In this document: positions 8,585 through 16,803 of the stretch, piece by piece | Layout: every line of letters begins with the position of its first letter | How positions within the stretch are numbered: position 1 is the first letter of the stretch | Source of the DNA: Pseudomonadales bacterium | GTDB lineage: Bacteria; Pseudomonadota; Gammaproteobacteria; Pseudomonadales; Halieaceae | DNA: 64,000 nucleotides | Assembly: GCA_024234815.1 (NCBI GenBank) | Contig: JACKNO010000001.1 | Span: forward strand, 372,001 to 436,000 | Direction: 5' to 3' | The notes under the pieces: generated by a model | What the model saw: the letters and a program-made list of their open reading frames with translations, nothing else | Database searches by the model: none | Told to the model about the DNA's origin: nothing | Program-made: the position numbers and the translations under genes

Positions 8585-9277
8585 ATGGATGAACGACCAT
8601 TTTCTGCCAAAATAGCGAAAATACTTGAAAGGGTAAGGCTCGCTGCTGAAAAAAGCCAGCGCACTGAAGACAGAATCAGCCTGCTCGCGGTAAGCAAAAA
8701 CCACCCGGCGGAATCGATCCGCACCGCCTTTGAATGCGGCCTGGAAGACTTCGGTGAAAGCTACCTGCAAGAAGCCCTGGCCAAGATGGAGGAGCTGGCT
8801 GACCTGCCGCTCACCTGGCATTTTATAGGCCCGATTCAGTCCAACAAGGCGCGCCCCATCGCCGAGCACTTCGCCTGGGTCCACAGCGTGGACCGCGGCA
8901 AGATTGCCCGACGCCTCAGTGACTATCGTCCCGCGGGGATGCCGCCCCTGCAGATCTGCCTGCAGGTCAATATTTCGGGCGAGACGAGCAAATCCGGCGT
9001 TTCGCTGGAGGAGTTGCCCCGGCTTGCTCTTGAGGTGATGCAATTGCCTCGCCTGCAATTGCGCGGCCTGATGGCTATTCCAGCGCCAGCCGACGGGTTC
9101 AGCGAGCAACGGGAGCCCTTCGCCAGATTGCGCGAGGCGCTCGCCGGGCTGCAATCCCTGGGTCCGGGCCTGGATACACTCTCGATGGGGATGTCCGACG
9201 ACCTGGAGGCCGCCATCGCAGAGGGTTCGACCATCGTCAGGGTCGGCACAGGGATATTCGGCCCTCGCAAGAGGTGA
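8585..9277 (+). CDS. yggS: YggS/PROSC-family PLP homeostasis protein
   Basis: The 230-residue protein has a single-domain alanine-racemase-like TIM barrel. AVSKNHP (35-41) holds the PLP-binding lysine at 38. FGESYLQEAL, WHFIGPIQSNK and LSMGMSDDLEAAIAEGSTIVRVGTGIFG are characteristic. The family balances cellular pyridoxal phosphate and affects amino-acid and keto-acid pools; it is not an active racemase. It heads the yggS-proC-yggT set, and proC follows after 67 bases. Confidence 0.95.
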   Translation: MDERPFSAKIAKILERVRLAAEKSQRTEDRISLLAVSKNHPAESIRTAFECGLEDFGESYLQEALAKMEELADLPLTWHFIGPIQSNKARPIAEHFAWVHSVDRGKIARRLSDYRPAGMPPLQICLQVNISGETSKSGVSLEELPRLALEVMQLPRLQLRGLMAIPAPADGFSEQREPFARLREALAGLQSLGPGLDTLSMGMSDDLEAAIAEGSTIVRVGTGIFGPRKR

Positions 9278-9344
9278 TTTTGGCGGAAGCCGCCGTGTAT
9301 ACTGGCGCATTGTTTTTCAGCGCAATCTTCAACAGGCAGATTTC

Positions 9345-10166
9345 TTGAATACACCCCATATCGCATTCATCGGCGCTGGCAACATGGCCGGCAGCATTAT
9401 CGGCGGACTCATAGAGAGCGGTCACCCCCCGTCCCTCATCAGTGCCGCCGACCCCTTCCCCGCGAGCCTGCAGCGGCTGCGCGAAATCGCGCCGATTAAC
9501 GTGTACGAAGACAACGCCTCAGCCGCAGCGGAGGCCGATGTGGTAATCATGGCGGTTAAACCGCAGGTGATGGCCGAGGCCAGCAACAGTATCGCGCGCG
9601 CTGTACGCGCGAGGCGTGCGCTGCTTATTTCCATCGCCGCCGGGGTCACCATCACCAGCATGCAAGCGCGACTCGGTCCGGACGCCGCTATCGTGCGTTG
9701 TATGCCAAACACCCCGGCCCTGCTCGGTTGTGGCGCCAGCGCACTGTTCGCCAACAGCAAGGTGTCGGCGCTACAGCGCGAGCAGGCACAATCCGTACTC
9801 TCGGCTGTGGGAATCAGTTGTTGGGTACCGAGCGAGGAGGCCCTCGACGCGATTACGGCGCTGTCAGGAAGCGGTCCGGCCTATTTTTTCCTGTTTATGG
9901 AAGCGATGATCGATGCCGGCTGCAAGCTGGGGCTGGACCGCGATACCGCAACGGCCATGACCCTGCAAACGGCGCTGGGCGCGGCACGCATGGCCACGGA
10001 AAGCGATGTGGACCTGGTTGAACTTCGGCGTCGCGTTACCAGCCCGGGCGGCACCACCGAAAAGGCGCTGGCGAGTTTTGAAAGCGCCGGCTTGCGCAAC
10101 ATCGTGGACAACGCCCTGCAGGCAGCGGCCGGTCGCGCGGCCGAAATGGCCAGGGAAATGGGCTGA
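9345..10166 (+). CDS. proC: Pyrroline-5-carboxylate reductase
   Basis: This 273-residue NAD(P)H-dependent enzyme makes the last step of proline synthesis. The Rossmann loop is FIGAGNMAGSIIGG, followed by VVIMAVKPQ. The C-terminal half contains RCMPNTPALLG, ALSGSGPAYFF and RRRVTSPGGTTEKAL, all signature segments. The start is a TTG at 9345 (second residues NTPHIAF), with AGGCAG shortly upstream. It lies in the same cluster as yggS and yggT. Confidence 0.97.
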   Translation: MNTPHIAFIGAGNMAGSIIGGLIESGHPPSLISAADPFPASLQRLREIAPINVYEDNASAAAEADVVIMAVKPQVMAEASNSIARAVRARRALLISIAAGVTITSMQARLGPDAAIVRCMPNTPALLGCGASALFANSKVSALQREQAQSVLSAVGISCWVPSEEALDAITALSGSGPAYFFLFMEAMIDAGCKLGLDRDTATAMTLQTALGAARMATESDVDLVELRRRVTSPGGTTEKALASFESAGLRNIVDNALQAAAGRAAEMAREMG

Positions 10167-10202
10167 GTCGTCCCGCATAGCTAACCAACAGGGCATCCAT
10201 AC

Positions 10203-10790
10203 ATGAGCGCAATCAACGAGATCTTCGGCTACCTGGTACAGACCTTCCTCAGTGTGTACCTGGTCGCCATGTTGCTGAGGTTTCTGCTGCAACTGGTGCG
10301 CGCCGACTTTTACAACCCGATCAGCCAGTTTCTGGTGAAAGTGACGAACCCACTGGTCATTCCCCTGCGTCGCGTGATCCCCGGACTCGGCGGCCTCGAC
10401 CTGGCGTCACTGCTGCTGGCCGTCCTGCTCCAGATGGCGGGCATCGCGCTATTACTGTTGATCAACGGCCTGCCTCTCCCCGGCATGATCATACTGTTGC
10501 TGTGGTCCGTGCTGGGTGTCATTGGGCTCCTGGTCAACATCTACTTTTTTGCCTTGCTGGGCATGATTATCCTGAGCTGGGTCGCCGCCGGCAGTCGACA
10601 CCCGGCCATCTATCTGCTGTACCAGATTACCGAGCCGGTAATGGCACCGTTCCGCAAGGCACTGCCATCCATGGGAGGGCTGGATTTTTCGCCCATACTG
10701 GTTTTCATTCTGATCAACATCATCCAGATCGCACTGCGCCATATGGCTGCGGGGATAGGCCTGCACCCCGCCCTGGTAATAGGTCTTTGA
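10203..10790 (+). CDS. yggT: YggT-family integral membrane protein
   Basis: The 195-residue protein holds two copies of the YGGT repeat, each with membrane helices around a conserved F-x-x-P-I/L-x-x-P-x-R-x-x-I-P-G-x-G-G-x-D-x-(S/A) loop: ITQFLVKVTNPLVIPLRRVIPGLGGLD-like in the first half and ITEPVMAPFRKALPSMGGLDFSP in the second. Four or more membrane segments are evident. The family is associated with osmotic-shock tolerance and envelope functions, but the mechanism is unknown. It is 7 bases upstream of metX. Confidence 0.9.
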   Translation: MSAINEIFGYLVQTFLSVYLVAMLLRFLLQLVRADFYNPISQFLVKVTNPLVIPLRRVIPGLGGLDLASLLLAVLLQMAGIALLLLINGLPLPGMIILLLWSVLGVIGLLVNIYFFALLGMIILSWVAAGSRHPAIYLLYQITEPVMAPFRKALPSMGGLDFSPILVFILINIIQIALRHMAAGIGLHPALVIGL

Positions 10791-10797
10791 AATCGCG

Positions 10798-11946
10798 GTG
10801 AACGCTCACAGTGGCAACCGTTCGGTCGGCATCGTCGAACCCCGGTCAGTGCGCTTCGATGAACCACTGGCGCTGGCCTGCGGTCGCGACCTGCCAGGCT
10901 TTGAACTGGTGTATGAAACCTACGGCGAACTCAACCCGCGGCGCAGCAACGCAATATTGATCTGCCATGCCCTGAGCGGTCATCACCACGCCGCCGGTTA
11001 TCACAGCGAGGATGACAAGAAACCCGGCTGGTGGGACGAGTGCATAGGCCCGGGCAAACCCATCGACACCACCCGTTTTTTCGTGGTCAGCCTCAATAAT
11101 ATCGGCGGCTGCCACGGCTCAACCGGCCCCAGCTCCATCAACCCACTGACGGGTGAGGTGTGGGGTCCGGACTTCCCCAGCCTGCGGGCGCGCGACTGGG
11201 TTAACAGCCAGGCGCGGCTGGCCGACTATCTCGGCATCGATTGCTGGGCCGCCGTCATCGGGGGCAGCCTGGGCGGGATGCAGGCCATGCGCTGGTCGCT
11301 GGAATATCCCGATCGCATCCGGCACTGTATCGTCATTGCCGCGGCCATGAAATTGAGCGCGCAGAACCTCGCCTTCAACGAGGTGGCGCGGCAGGCCATC
11401 CTGTCGGATCCGGCGTTCGCGGACGGCCATTACCTGGAGCGCGGTACCCTGCCTGCCCGGGGCCTGGCGCTCGCCCGTATGGTGGGCCACATCACCTATC
11501 TTTCCGATCACGCCATGGCGAGCAAGTTCGGCCGCGACCTGCGCTCCGGCAGTTTTGAACAGGGCAATGAGGAGGACGTGGAGTTCCAGGTGCAAAGCTA
11601 CCTGCGCTACCAGGGGAACCAGTTTTCCGGCAGCTTCGACGCCAACACCTACATGTTGATGACCCGCGCCCTCGATTATTTTGACCTGGCGCGGGAGTAC
11701 GATAACGACCCCGTGAAGGCATTTCGCCACGCGCAATGCAGTTTCCTGGTAATCTCTTTTTCCACCGACTGGCGTTTCTCGCCGGCGCGCTCCAGGGAAA
11801 TCGTGAACGCCCTGATTGCGGCGGACCGGCCGGTCACCTACGCTGAAATAGAGGCCGACGAGGGCCACGACGCCTTTCTCCTGCCGATACCCCGCTATAT
11901 GGACGTGTTCTCCGCCTATATGCGCAGGGTAGGAGTGGAAGACTGA
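10798..11946 (+). CDS. metX: Homoserine O-acyltransferase (MetX)
   Basis: The 382-residue alpha/beta-hydrolase-fold enzyme acylates homoserine in methionine synthesis. GGSLGGMQAM holds nucleophile Ser157; Asp324 (STDWRF) and His357 (EGHDAF) complete the triad. CHALSGHHHAAG and GGCHGSTGPSS are typical. The acyl donor may be succinyl-CoA rather than acetyl-CoA, as reported for Pseudomonas MetX; sequence alone does not settle this here. The start is GTG at 10798. Its TGA overlaps the ATG of metW by one base. Confidence 0.95.
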   Translation: MNAHSGNRSVGIVEPRSVRFDEPLALACGRDLPGFELVYETYGELNPRRSNAILICHALSGHHHAAGYHSEDDKKPGWWDECIGPGKPIDTTRFFVVSLNNIGGCHGSTGPSSINPLTGEVWGPDFPSLRARDWVNSQARLADYLGIDCWAAVIGGSLGGMQAMRWSLEYPDRIRHCIVIAAAMKLSAQNLAFNEVARQAILSDPAFADGHYLERGTLPARGLALARMVGHITYLSDHAMASKFGRDLRSGSFEQGNEEDVEFQVQSYLRYQGNQFSGSFDANTYMLMTRALDYFDLAREYDNDPVKAFRHAQCSFLVISFSTDWRFSPARSREIVNALIAADRPVTYAEIEADEGHDAFLLPIPRYMDVFSAYMRRVGVED

Positions 11947-12536
11947 TGCGTCTCGATCTCGCCCATATCCAGCGCTGGATCAAACCCGGGTCGAGGGTAC
12001 TCGACCTGGGCTGCGGCAACGGCGAGTTCCTGCGGCTGCTCCAGGACCAGCGGCAGGTGCGTGGTACCGGTATTGAGATCGATGAGCAGGAAATCACAGC
12101 CGCCATCGCCCGCGGCCTCAACATTGTCGAGCAGAACCTGGACAAGGGCCTGGCGAACTTTCCCGACCAGAGTTTTGATACCGTGGTGATGGCCCACGCC
12201 CTGCAAGCCGTCCATTACCCGGATCGGGTGCTGGACGAGATGCTGCGAATCGGCCGCGAGTGCATTGTCACTTTCCCGAACTTCGGCCACTGGCGTTGCC
12301 GCCTTTTCCTGGGAACCCGCGGCCGGATGCCCATTTCGCGGTTTATGCCCTATAACTGGTATGACACCCCGAATATTCATTTTTGTACGGTAAAAGATTT
12401 CGAGGCGCTCTGTGAGACAAAAAATATCCGCATACTGGCCCGGGATGTGGTGGGCAATACCGAGCGACAACCGTTGCTCGCAAGCGCCTGGCCCAACCTG
12501 TTCGCCACAACCGCGATCTATCACATCACCCGTTGA
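11946..12536 (+). CDS. metW: Methionine biosynthesis protein MetW
   Basis: The 196-residue protein has a class I SAM-methyltransferase-like core: VLDLGCGNGEFL (19-30) is motif I, then FDTVVMAHALQAV and CIVTFPNFGHW. MetW is required with MetX for homoserine acylation in several proteobacteria; a methyltransferase activity has not been firmly shown. Translational coupling to metX (one-base TGATG overlap) supports a joint role. The N-terminus MRLDLAHIQRWIKPGSRVLDLG is typical. Confidence 0.95.
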   Translation: MRLDLAHIQRWIKPGSRVLDLGCGNGEFLRLLQDQRQVRGTGIEIDEQEITAAIARGLNIVEQNLDKGLANFPDQSFDTVVMAHALQAVHYPDRVLDEMLRIGRECIVTFPNFGHWRCRLFLGTRGRMPISRFMPYNWYDTPNIHFCTVKDFEALCETKNIRILARDVVGNTERQPLLASAWPNLFATTAIYHITR

Positions 12537-12537
12537 T

Positions 12538-12981
12538 ATGAGCGCGCCCATCCGCCTGGCTCTGATACTGCTCGTGTTCCTGTCGGGTACCCAGTCAGCG
12601 CTGGCCCAGCAGTCGGAAATGTTCGGCCCCTACGAGTTGCTTTACAGCGTGGTCAACACCACTTTTCTGGCGCCCGAAGTCGCAGCCACCTACGGCATAG
12701 TCCGGGGCGAGCAGCGCGCGATACTGACCCTGGCGGTGCGCGAGCAGACCGCAGCCGTCGGCCAAACGCGCGGCATGGAGCTGAAGGGGCGCACCTGGGA
12801 CCTGATCCAGAACCAGCCCCTGGAGTTTCTTGAAATTCGCGAAGGCCAGGCTGTTTACTACGTGGCGGACTTCAAGTTCATCGATGAGGAGTGGCGTTTT
12901 TTCGAAATTGAGTTCCGCCCGGAAGGCTCCTCGCAGACGTATACCTTCAAGCTCAAGCACCAACTGTACGAGGACCTGTGA
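12538..12981 (+). CDS. DUF4426 exported protein
   Basis: The 147-residue protein begins with a signal peptide (about 1-23, ending ALA before QQ) and continues as a small beta-rich domain matching the DUF4426 family found downstream of metW in Pseudomonas and relatives. It is likely periplasmic. Function is unknown. I chose ATG 12538, one base after the metW stop, because it gives a clean signal peptide; the longer frame inside metW does not. The next gene, rdgB, overlaps its stop by 4 bases (GTGA). Confidence 0.82.
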   Translation: MSAPIRLALILLVFLSGTQSALAQQSEMFGPYELLYSVVNTTFLAPEVAATYGIVRGEQRAILTLAVREQTAAVGQTRGMELKGRTWDLIQNQPLEFLEIREGQAVYYVADFKFIDEEWRFFEIEFRPEGSSQTYTFKLKHQLYEDL

Positions 12982-13583
12982 GCAAGCCCGCACAGGACCG
13001 GGTCGTGGTGCTCGCCAGCGGCAATGCCGGCAAGCTGCGTGAACTGGCGGGCATACTCGCGCCGCTGGGCGTACAACTGCAATCCCAGGCGCGGTACCAG
13101 GTGCCCGCGGTTGAAGAAAATGGATTGAGCTTCGTCGAAAACGCCATTATCAAGGCCAGGGCGGCATCCAGCTACAGCGGGCACCCGGCCATAGCCGATG
13201 ACTCCGGCCTGGAGGTCGACTTCCTCGACGGCGCACCGGGTATCCGTTCGGCCCGTTATTCCGGCGACGGCGACGCCGCCAACAACGCCAAATTACTGGC
13301 TGCGCTGGCCGGTTGCAGCGAAGAACAACGCAGCGCCAGATTCCAGTGCGCCCTGGTCTACATGCGCCACGCGCTGGATCCCATGCCCGTAGTCTGCCAG
13401 GCCAGCTGGGAAGGGCGAATTCTGGAAGCGCCCCGGGGCGAGAACGGGTTTGGCTACGATCCCCTGTTCTACGTGCCCGAGCATGGCTGCACTTCCGCCG
13501 AGCTGCCTGCGGAACTCAAAAACCGGATAAGCCACCGTGCCCGGGCCAGCGCCCTGCTGCTCGAGGCCCTGCGCCAACGCTGA
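12978..13583 (+). CDS. rdgB: dITP/XTP pyrophosphatase (RdgB/HAM1)
   Basis: The 201-residue enzyme hydrolyses non-canonical purine triphosphates (dITP, XTP) to keep them out of DNA. LASGNAGKLREL at the start, FVENAIIKARAAS, ADDSGLEVDFLDGAPGIRSARYSG and GENGFGYDPLFYVPE are the family motifs. The GTG start at 12978 overlaps the previous stop by 4 bases, and its own TGA overlaps the hemW ATG by one base, so translation is probably coupled along the operon. Confidence 0.97.
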   Translation: MSKPAQDRVVVLASGNAGKLRELAGILAPLGVQLQSQARYQVPAVEENGLSFVENAIIKARAASSYSGHPAIADDSGLEVDFLDGAPGIRSARYSGDGDAANNAKLLAALAGCSEEQRSARFQCALVYMRHALDPMPVVCQASWEGRILEAPRGENGFGYDPLFYVPEHGCTSAELPAELKNRISHRARASALLLEALRQR

Positions 13584-14746
13584 TGCAAGCCCTGCCCCTG
13601 GGTCTCTACATTCACCTGCCCTGGTGTGAACGCAAATGTCCTTATTGCGACTTCAACTCCCACGAAGCCAGGCATATCCCCGAGATGGACTACGTGGACG
13701 CCCTGCTGCTGGACCTGCAGGCCGATCTCGCCCTCGCCAGTGACCGCACAATTTCCACCCTGTTCATCGGCGGCGGCACCCCCAGCCTGTTTTCCGCGCA
13801 AGCCATCTCGCGTCTGCTGACCGGAATCGGCTCGATCATAGAGTTGTCTGATGCGCTGGAGGCCACCATGGAGGCAAATCCCGGCAGCGCCGAGGCCGAC
13901 AAGTTCGCGGAATTCAGGGCCGCGGGTATCAACCGCCTGTCACTGGGAGTCCAGAGTTTCGACGACACATGCCTGCAGGCCCTCGGGCGTGTGCACAACA
14001 GCGACCAGGCGGTCGCTGCCATCGAGTACGCCCGCGCCGCTGGCTTTGGCAGCTTCAATATTGATCTGATGCACGGCCTGCCCGGACAGTCCATCGAGAC
14101 GGCTAACCGGGACCTGCGCACCGCACTGGCCTTCGCTCCACCTCACCTGTCCTGGTATCAACTGACCATCGAACCCAATACTGTTTTTCACAAGCGGCCG
14201 CCGCTACTGCCGGTAGAGGATGCGCTGGCGGACATACAGGAGACCGGGGAACAACTTCTCGCGGCCGCGGGCTATGGCCAATACGAGGTGTCCGCCTACA
14301 GCAGGCCTGGATACGGTTGCCTCCACAACCTGAACTACTGGTCTTTCGGCGATTATCTGGGTATCGGCGCCGGTGCCCACGGCAAGGTCAGCTTCGCCGA
14401 CGGGCGTATCCAGCGCTACGCGAAAAAGCGCCAACCCGAGGAGTATATGGCGGCATCGCCGGGTAGTTTCACCGCCAGTCGCCACCATCTAACCGCGCCG
14501 GATATCACCGGGGAGTTCATGCTCAACGCACTGCGCCTCAACGGGGGCTTCGACCTGGCGCTATTCAGCGCGCGCACCGGGCAGGACCCGGCGATTCTGG
14601 AAGACAGGGTGCGGCATTTTCAACGGCTGGGGCTATTGGAACTGGAAGGGGAACCGCGCGCACAACCCCACGCGAGGCGGATAAGAGCCAGCGCACTGGG
14701 CCGGCGCTTCCTGGACAGTATTGTCGCCGGCTTTTTTCCCGACTAG
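13583..14746 (+). CDS. hemW: HemW, radical-SAM haem chaperone
   Basis: The 387-residue radical-SAM protein has the cluster motif Cys15-x3-Cys19-x2-Cys22 (CERKCPYC), then LFIGGGTPSLF and NRLSLGVQSFDD. It lacks the extra N-terminal region of true HemN coproporphyrinogen oxidase and ends with the HemW-type C-terminal domain (GEFMLNALRLNGGFD). HemW proteins bind haem and are thought to deliver it to respiratory enzymes; they are often mislabelled HemN. I chose ATG 13583, which overlaps the rdgB stop. Its stop overlaps convergent trmB by 4 bases. Confidence 0.94.
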   Translation: MQALPLGLYIHLPWCERKCPYCDFNSHEARHIPEMDYVDALLLDLQADLALASDRTISTLFIGGGTPSLFSAQAISRLLTGIGSIIELSDALEATMEANPGSAEADKFAEFRAAGINRLSLGVQSFDDTCLQALGRVHNSDQAVAAIEYARAAGFGSFNIDLMHGLPGQSIETANRDLRTALAFAPPHLSWYQLTIEPNTVFHKRPPLLPVEDALADIQETGEQLLAAAGYGQYEVSAYSRPGYGCLHNLNYWSFGDYLGIGAGAHGKVSFADGRIQRYAKKRQPEEYMAASPGSFTASRHHLTAPDITGEFMLNALRLNGGFDLALFSARTGQDPAILEDRVRHFQRLGLLELEGEPRAQPHARRIRASALGRRFLDSIVAGFFPD

Positions 14747-15429
14747 TCACGCTGGAATACAAGATCCCACACGCCGTGTCCCAGGCGTTCGCCGCGCCGC
14801 TCGAACTTCGTCAGCGGACGGCAGGCGGGCCTCGGCGCGAACTTCCCCTCACCAGACAGATTGCTCAGGCCTTCCTCGGCGGTAAGCACGGCCATCATCT
14901 GCAGCGCGTAATCCTCCCAGTCGGTGGCCAGGTGCAGGCGGCCGCCGGGCTTGAGGCGGGTGACGATCTGCGCAACCAGTGGCGGCTGGATCAGGCGCCG
15001 CTTGTTGTGCTTCTTTTTGTGCCAGGGATCGGGAAAAAATACCTGGACCGTATCGAGCGAACCCGGCGATATACAATCTCGCAGAATCTCAACAGCGTCG
15101 TGACAATAGGCTCGAATATTATTGACGCCCTGCTCGGACATGCTGTGCAAAAGCTTACCGACACCAGGACGATGTACTTCGATACCCACAAAGTTGGTGT
15201 CCGGCGCGGCGGCGGCCATCGCCACCAGGGATTGCCCCATGCCAAAGCCGATTTCGAGTACCCGCGGGCCGGCCCTGCCGAACACCGCGTCGAAATCCAG
15301 GATGCCATCCGCAGCTTCCAGGCCCCAGCGCTCCCAGTTCTGGTCGAAGGCGCGTTGCTGGCCCGGTGTCATGCGCCCCATGCGCAGGACATAGCTGCGA
15401 ATAGGCCGTCTGGTGATGGTTTCGGTCAC
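14743..15429 (-). CDS. trmB: tRNA (guanine-N7-)-methyltransferase
   Basis: The 228-residue class I methyltransferase makes m7G46 in tRNA. VLEIGFGMGQSL is the SAM loop; the family signature FPDPWHKKKHNKRR and LHLATDWEDYA are present, with KFERRGERLGHGVWDL at the C-terminus. I chose a GTG at 15429 (residues TETITRRPIRSYVLRMGRMT), which matches the basic R-x-I-(R/K)-S-(Y/F)-V start of gammaproteobacterial TrmB. The open frame runs further upstream into DUF423 without similarity. In Pseudomonas thiS-thiG lie next to trmB; they are missing here. Confidence 0.94.
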   Translation of the reverse strand: MTETITRRPIRSYVLRMGRMTPGQQRAFDQNWERWGLEAADGILDFDAVFGRAGPRVLEIGFGMGQSLVAMAAAAPDTNFVGIEVHRPGVGKLLHSMSEQGVNNIRAYCHDAVEILRDCISPGSLDTVQVFFPDPWHKKKHNKRRLIQPPLVAQIVTRLKPGGRLHLATDWEDYALQMMAVLTAEEGLSNLSGEGKFAPRPACRPLTKFERRGERLGHGVWDLVFQRD

Positions 15430-15448
15430 GGCGATAGCGCGCGCCAGC

Positions 15449-15826
15449 TCAGGCCAGCAGGTTCCAGCTGGCCGCCGCAAGACAGCCCCAGCCGGCGATG
15501 AAGGCCAGGCCACCCAGCGGGGTGACGGCGCCCAGCCAGCGCAAACCACTGATGCTCAGCAGGTACAGACTGCCGGAAAATATCACGATGCCAACGATGA
15601 ACAACCAGCCGCTACTGCGCAGTAGCGCGCTCTGGGGATGGCTGAGGGCAATTACGCCCACAGCCAGCAGGGCGAGGCTGTGGTAGAAGTGATACTGCAC
15701 CGCGGTCTGGAACACGCCCAGGGCGTAATCGTCCAGCCGATTCTTGAGTGCATGGGCGCCAAAAGCACCAAATCCGACAGCGAACATGCCGCTCAGGGAA
15801 GCAAGGGTAATAAAGAGTTTAGCCAT
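15449..15826 (-). CDS. DUF423 membrane protein
   Basis: The 125-residue protein has four likely membrane helices and the DUF423 signature FGAFGAHALKNRL followed by TAVQYHFYHSLALL. The family is widespread and uncharacterised. It lies between rpoH and trmB on the same strand, 19 bases before the trmB start, so trmB may depend on it for transcription. A hairpin separates it from rpoH upstream. Confidence 0.9.
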   Translation of the reverse strand: MAKLFITLASLSGMFAVGFGAFGAHALKNRLDDYALGVFQTAVQYHFYHSLALLAVGVIALSHPQSALLRSSGWLFIVGIVIFSGSLYLLSISGLRWLGAVTPLGGLAFIAGWGCLAAASWNLLA

Positions 15827-15845
15827 GGGGAGAGTGTAACGCAGA

Positions 15846-15868
15846 AAGGGGCGGCAAACCCGCCCCTT
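15846..15868 (-). terminator. Intrinsic terminator after rpoH
   Basis: A perfect 9-base stem (AAGGGGCGG / CCGCCCCTT) with a 5-base loop lies 10 bases past the rpoH stop. On the minus strand it ends CCCCTTTCTG, so the U tract is short. It probably ends or attenuates rpoH transcripts before DUF423. Confidence 0.7.
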
Positions 15869-15878
15869 GTGGATGGAC

Positions 15879-16733
15879 TCAGGCTGACATTGCGGCCCGC
15901 AATTTCTTCATCGCGTTCTGTTCCAATTGCCGGATACGCTCAGCGGAGACGCTGTACCTTGCCGCGAGGTCGTGCAGGGTGGCTTTCTCATCCGCCAGCC
16001 AGCGCTGGGCGAGGATATCGCGACTGCGCTCATCGAGTTCGGCCAGCGCATGGTGTAAACGCTCTTCACTGCTCTCCTGCCAGTCGCTGGACTCCGCTAC
16101 CAGGGCGGGGTCGGCGCTGTGGTCCTCGAGGAAAAACTGGGGCGCATGCCAGGCATTGTCATCGTCATCGGCAACGGGCGCATCATAGGCGAGATCACGA
16201 CTGCTGAGGCGGCCCTCCATACGTTGCACTTCCTTTACATCCACCCCCAGCTCATCCGCCACCGCCCTGGCTTCGTCGGGGCTCAACCAGGCCAGGTCTT
16301 TCTTGGCACTGCGCAGGTTGAAGAACAGCTTGCGCTGGGCCTTGGTGGTCGCCACTTTGACTATGCGCCAGTTGCGCAGAATGTACTCGTGCATCTCCGC
16401 CTTGATCCAGTGCACGGCAAACGACACCAGGCGCACACCTTTTTCAGGATTGAAGCGCTTGACCGCCTTCATCAGGCCGACGTTACCCTCCTGGATAAGA
16501 TCGGCTTCGGCCAGGCCATAGCCTGAATAGCTGCGGGCGATGTGCACGACGAAGCGAAGGTGAGACATCACCAGCTCCCGCGCCGCCGCCAGGCTGTCGT
16601 TGAAGTACAGGTCTTCCGCCAGCTCGCGCTCGCGCTCTGCACTGAGAATAGGGATAGTGCTGACGGCCTGGACGTACGCCGGGAGGTTGGCTCCGGGCAC
16701 CATCTGGTCAATTGGCAGCAGACTTTTGCTCAT
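15879..16733 (-). CDS. rpoH: Heat-shock sigma factor sigma-32
   Basis: The 284-residue sigma-70-family protein directs RNA polymerase to heat-shock promoters. LSAERERELAEDLYFNDSL opens region 1.2; HLRFVVHIARSYSGYGLAEADLIQEGNVGLMKAVKRF is region 2; QRKLFFNLR is the RpoH box that separates sigma-32 from RpoD; the C-terminal LHDLAARYSVSAERIRQLEQNAMKKLR is the region 4 helix-turn-helix. A good ribosome site (GGAGATAAAG) precedes the ATG. Unusually, a perfect CIRCE operator starts 28 bases upstream (see the separate entry). It lies downstream of ftsY-ftsE-ftsX, the usual gammaproteobacterial order, but with a 154-base gap that can hold its own promoter. Confidence 0.98.
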   Translation of the reverse strand: MSKSLLPIDQMVPGANLPAYVQAVSTIPILSAERERELAEDLYFNDSLAAARELVMSHLRFVVHIARSYSGYGLAEADLIQEGNVGLMKAVKRFNPEKGVRLVSFAVHWIKAEMHEYILRNWRIVKVATTKAQRKLFFNLRSAKKDLAWLSPDEARAVADELGVDVKEVQRMEGRLSSRDLAYDAPVADDDDNAWHAPQFFLEDHSADPALVAESSDWQESSEERLHHALAELDERSRDILAQRWLADEKATLHDLAARYSVSAERIRQLEQNAMKKLRAAMSA

Positions 16734-16761
16734 TCTTTATCTCCATGTTTGACGAGCCATT

Positions 16762-16788
16762 TTAGCACTCATTGCATTAGAGTGCTAA
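16762..16788 (-). promoter_or_regulatory. CIRCE operator (HrcA-binding site) upstream of rpoH
   Basis: The 27 bases read TTAGCACTC, nine spacer bases, GAGTGCTAA: an exact match to the CIRCE consensus, with both 9-base arms perfect. CIRCE is bound by the HrcA repressor and normally controls groESL or hrcA-grpE-dnaK. It lies 28 bases upstream of the rpoH start codon, and there is no other gene it could serve: the only other neighbour, ftsX, ends here. HrcA is patchy in gammaproteobacteria and is not encoded in this window. Confidence 0.93.
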
Positions 16789-16803
16789 TCTCTGAAAAGT
16801 TCC
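16777..16803 (-). promoter_or_regulatory. Putative sigma-E (AlgU)-type promoter of rpoH
   Basis: On the minus strand GGAACTT (16803-16797) and TCTAA (16781-16777) are separated by 15 bases. This resembles the envelope-stress sigma-E consensus (GGAACTT, about 15-17 bases, TCTGA/TCTAA), and rpoH has a sigma-E-type promoter in E. coli and Pseudomonas. The -10 straddles one CIRCE arm and the CIRCE spacer, so HrcA binding would cover it. No convincing sigma-70 promoter was found in this gap. Confidence 0.5.
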
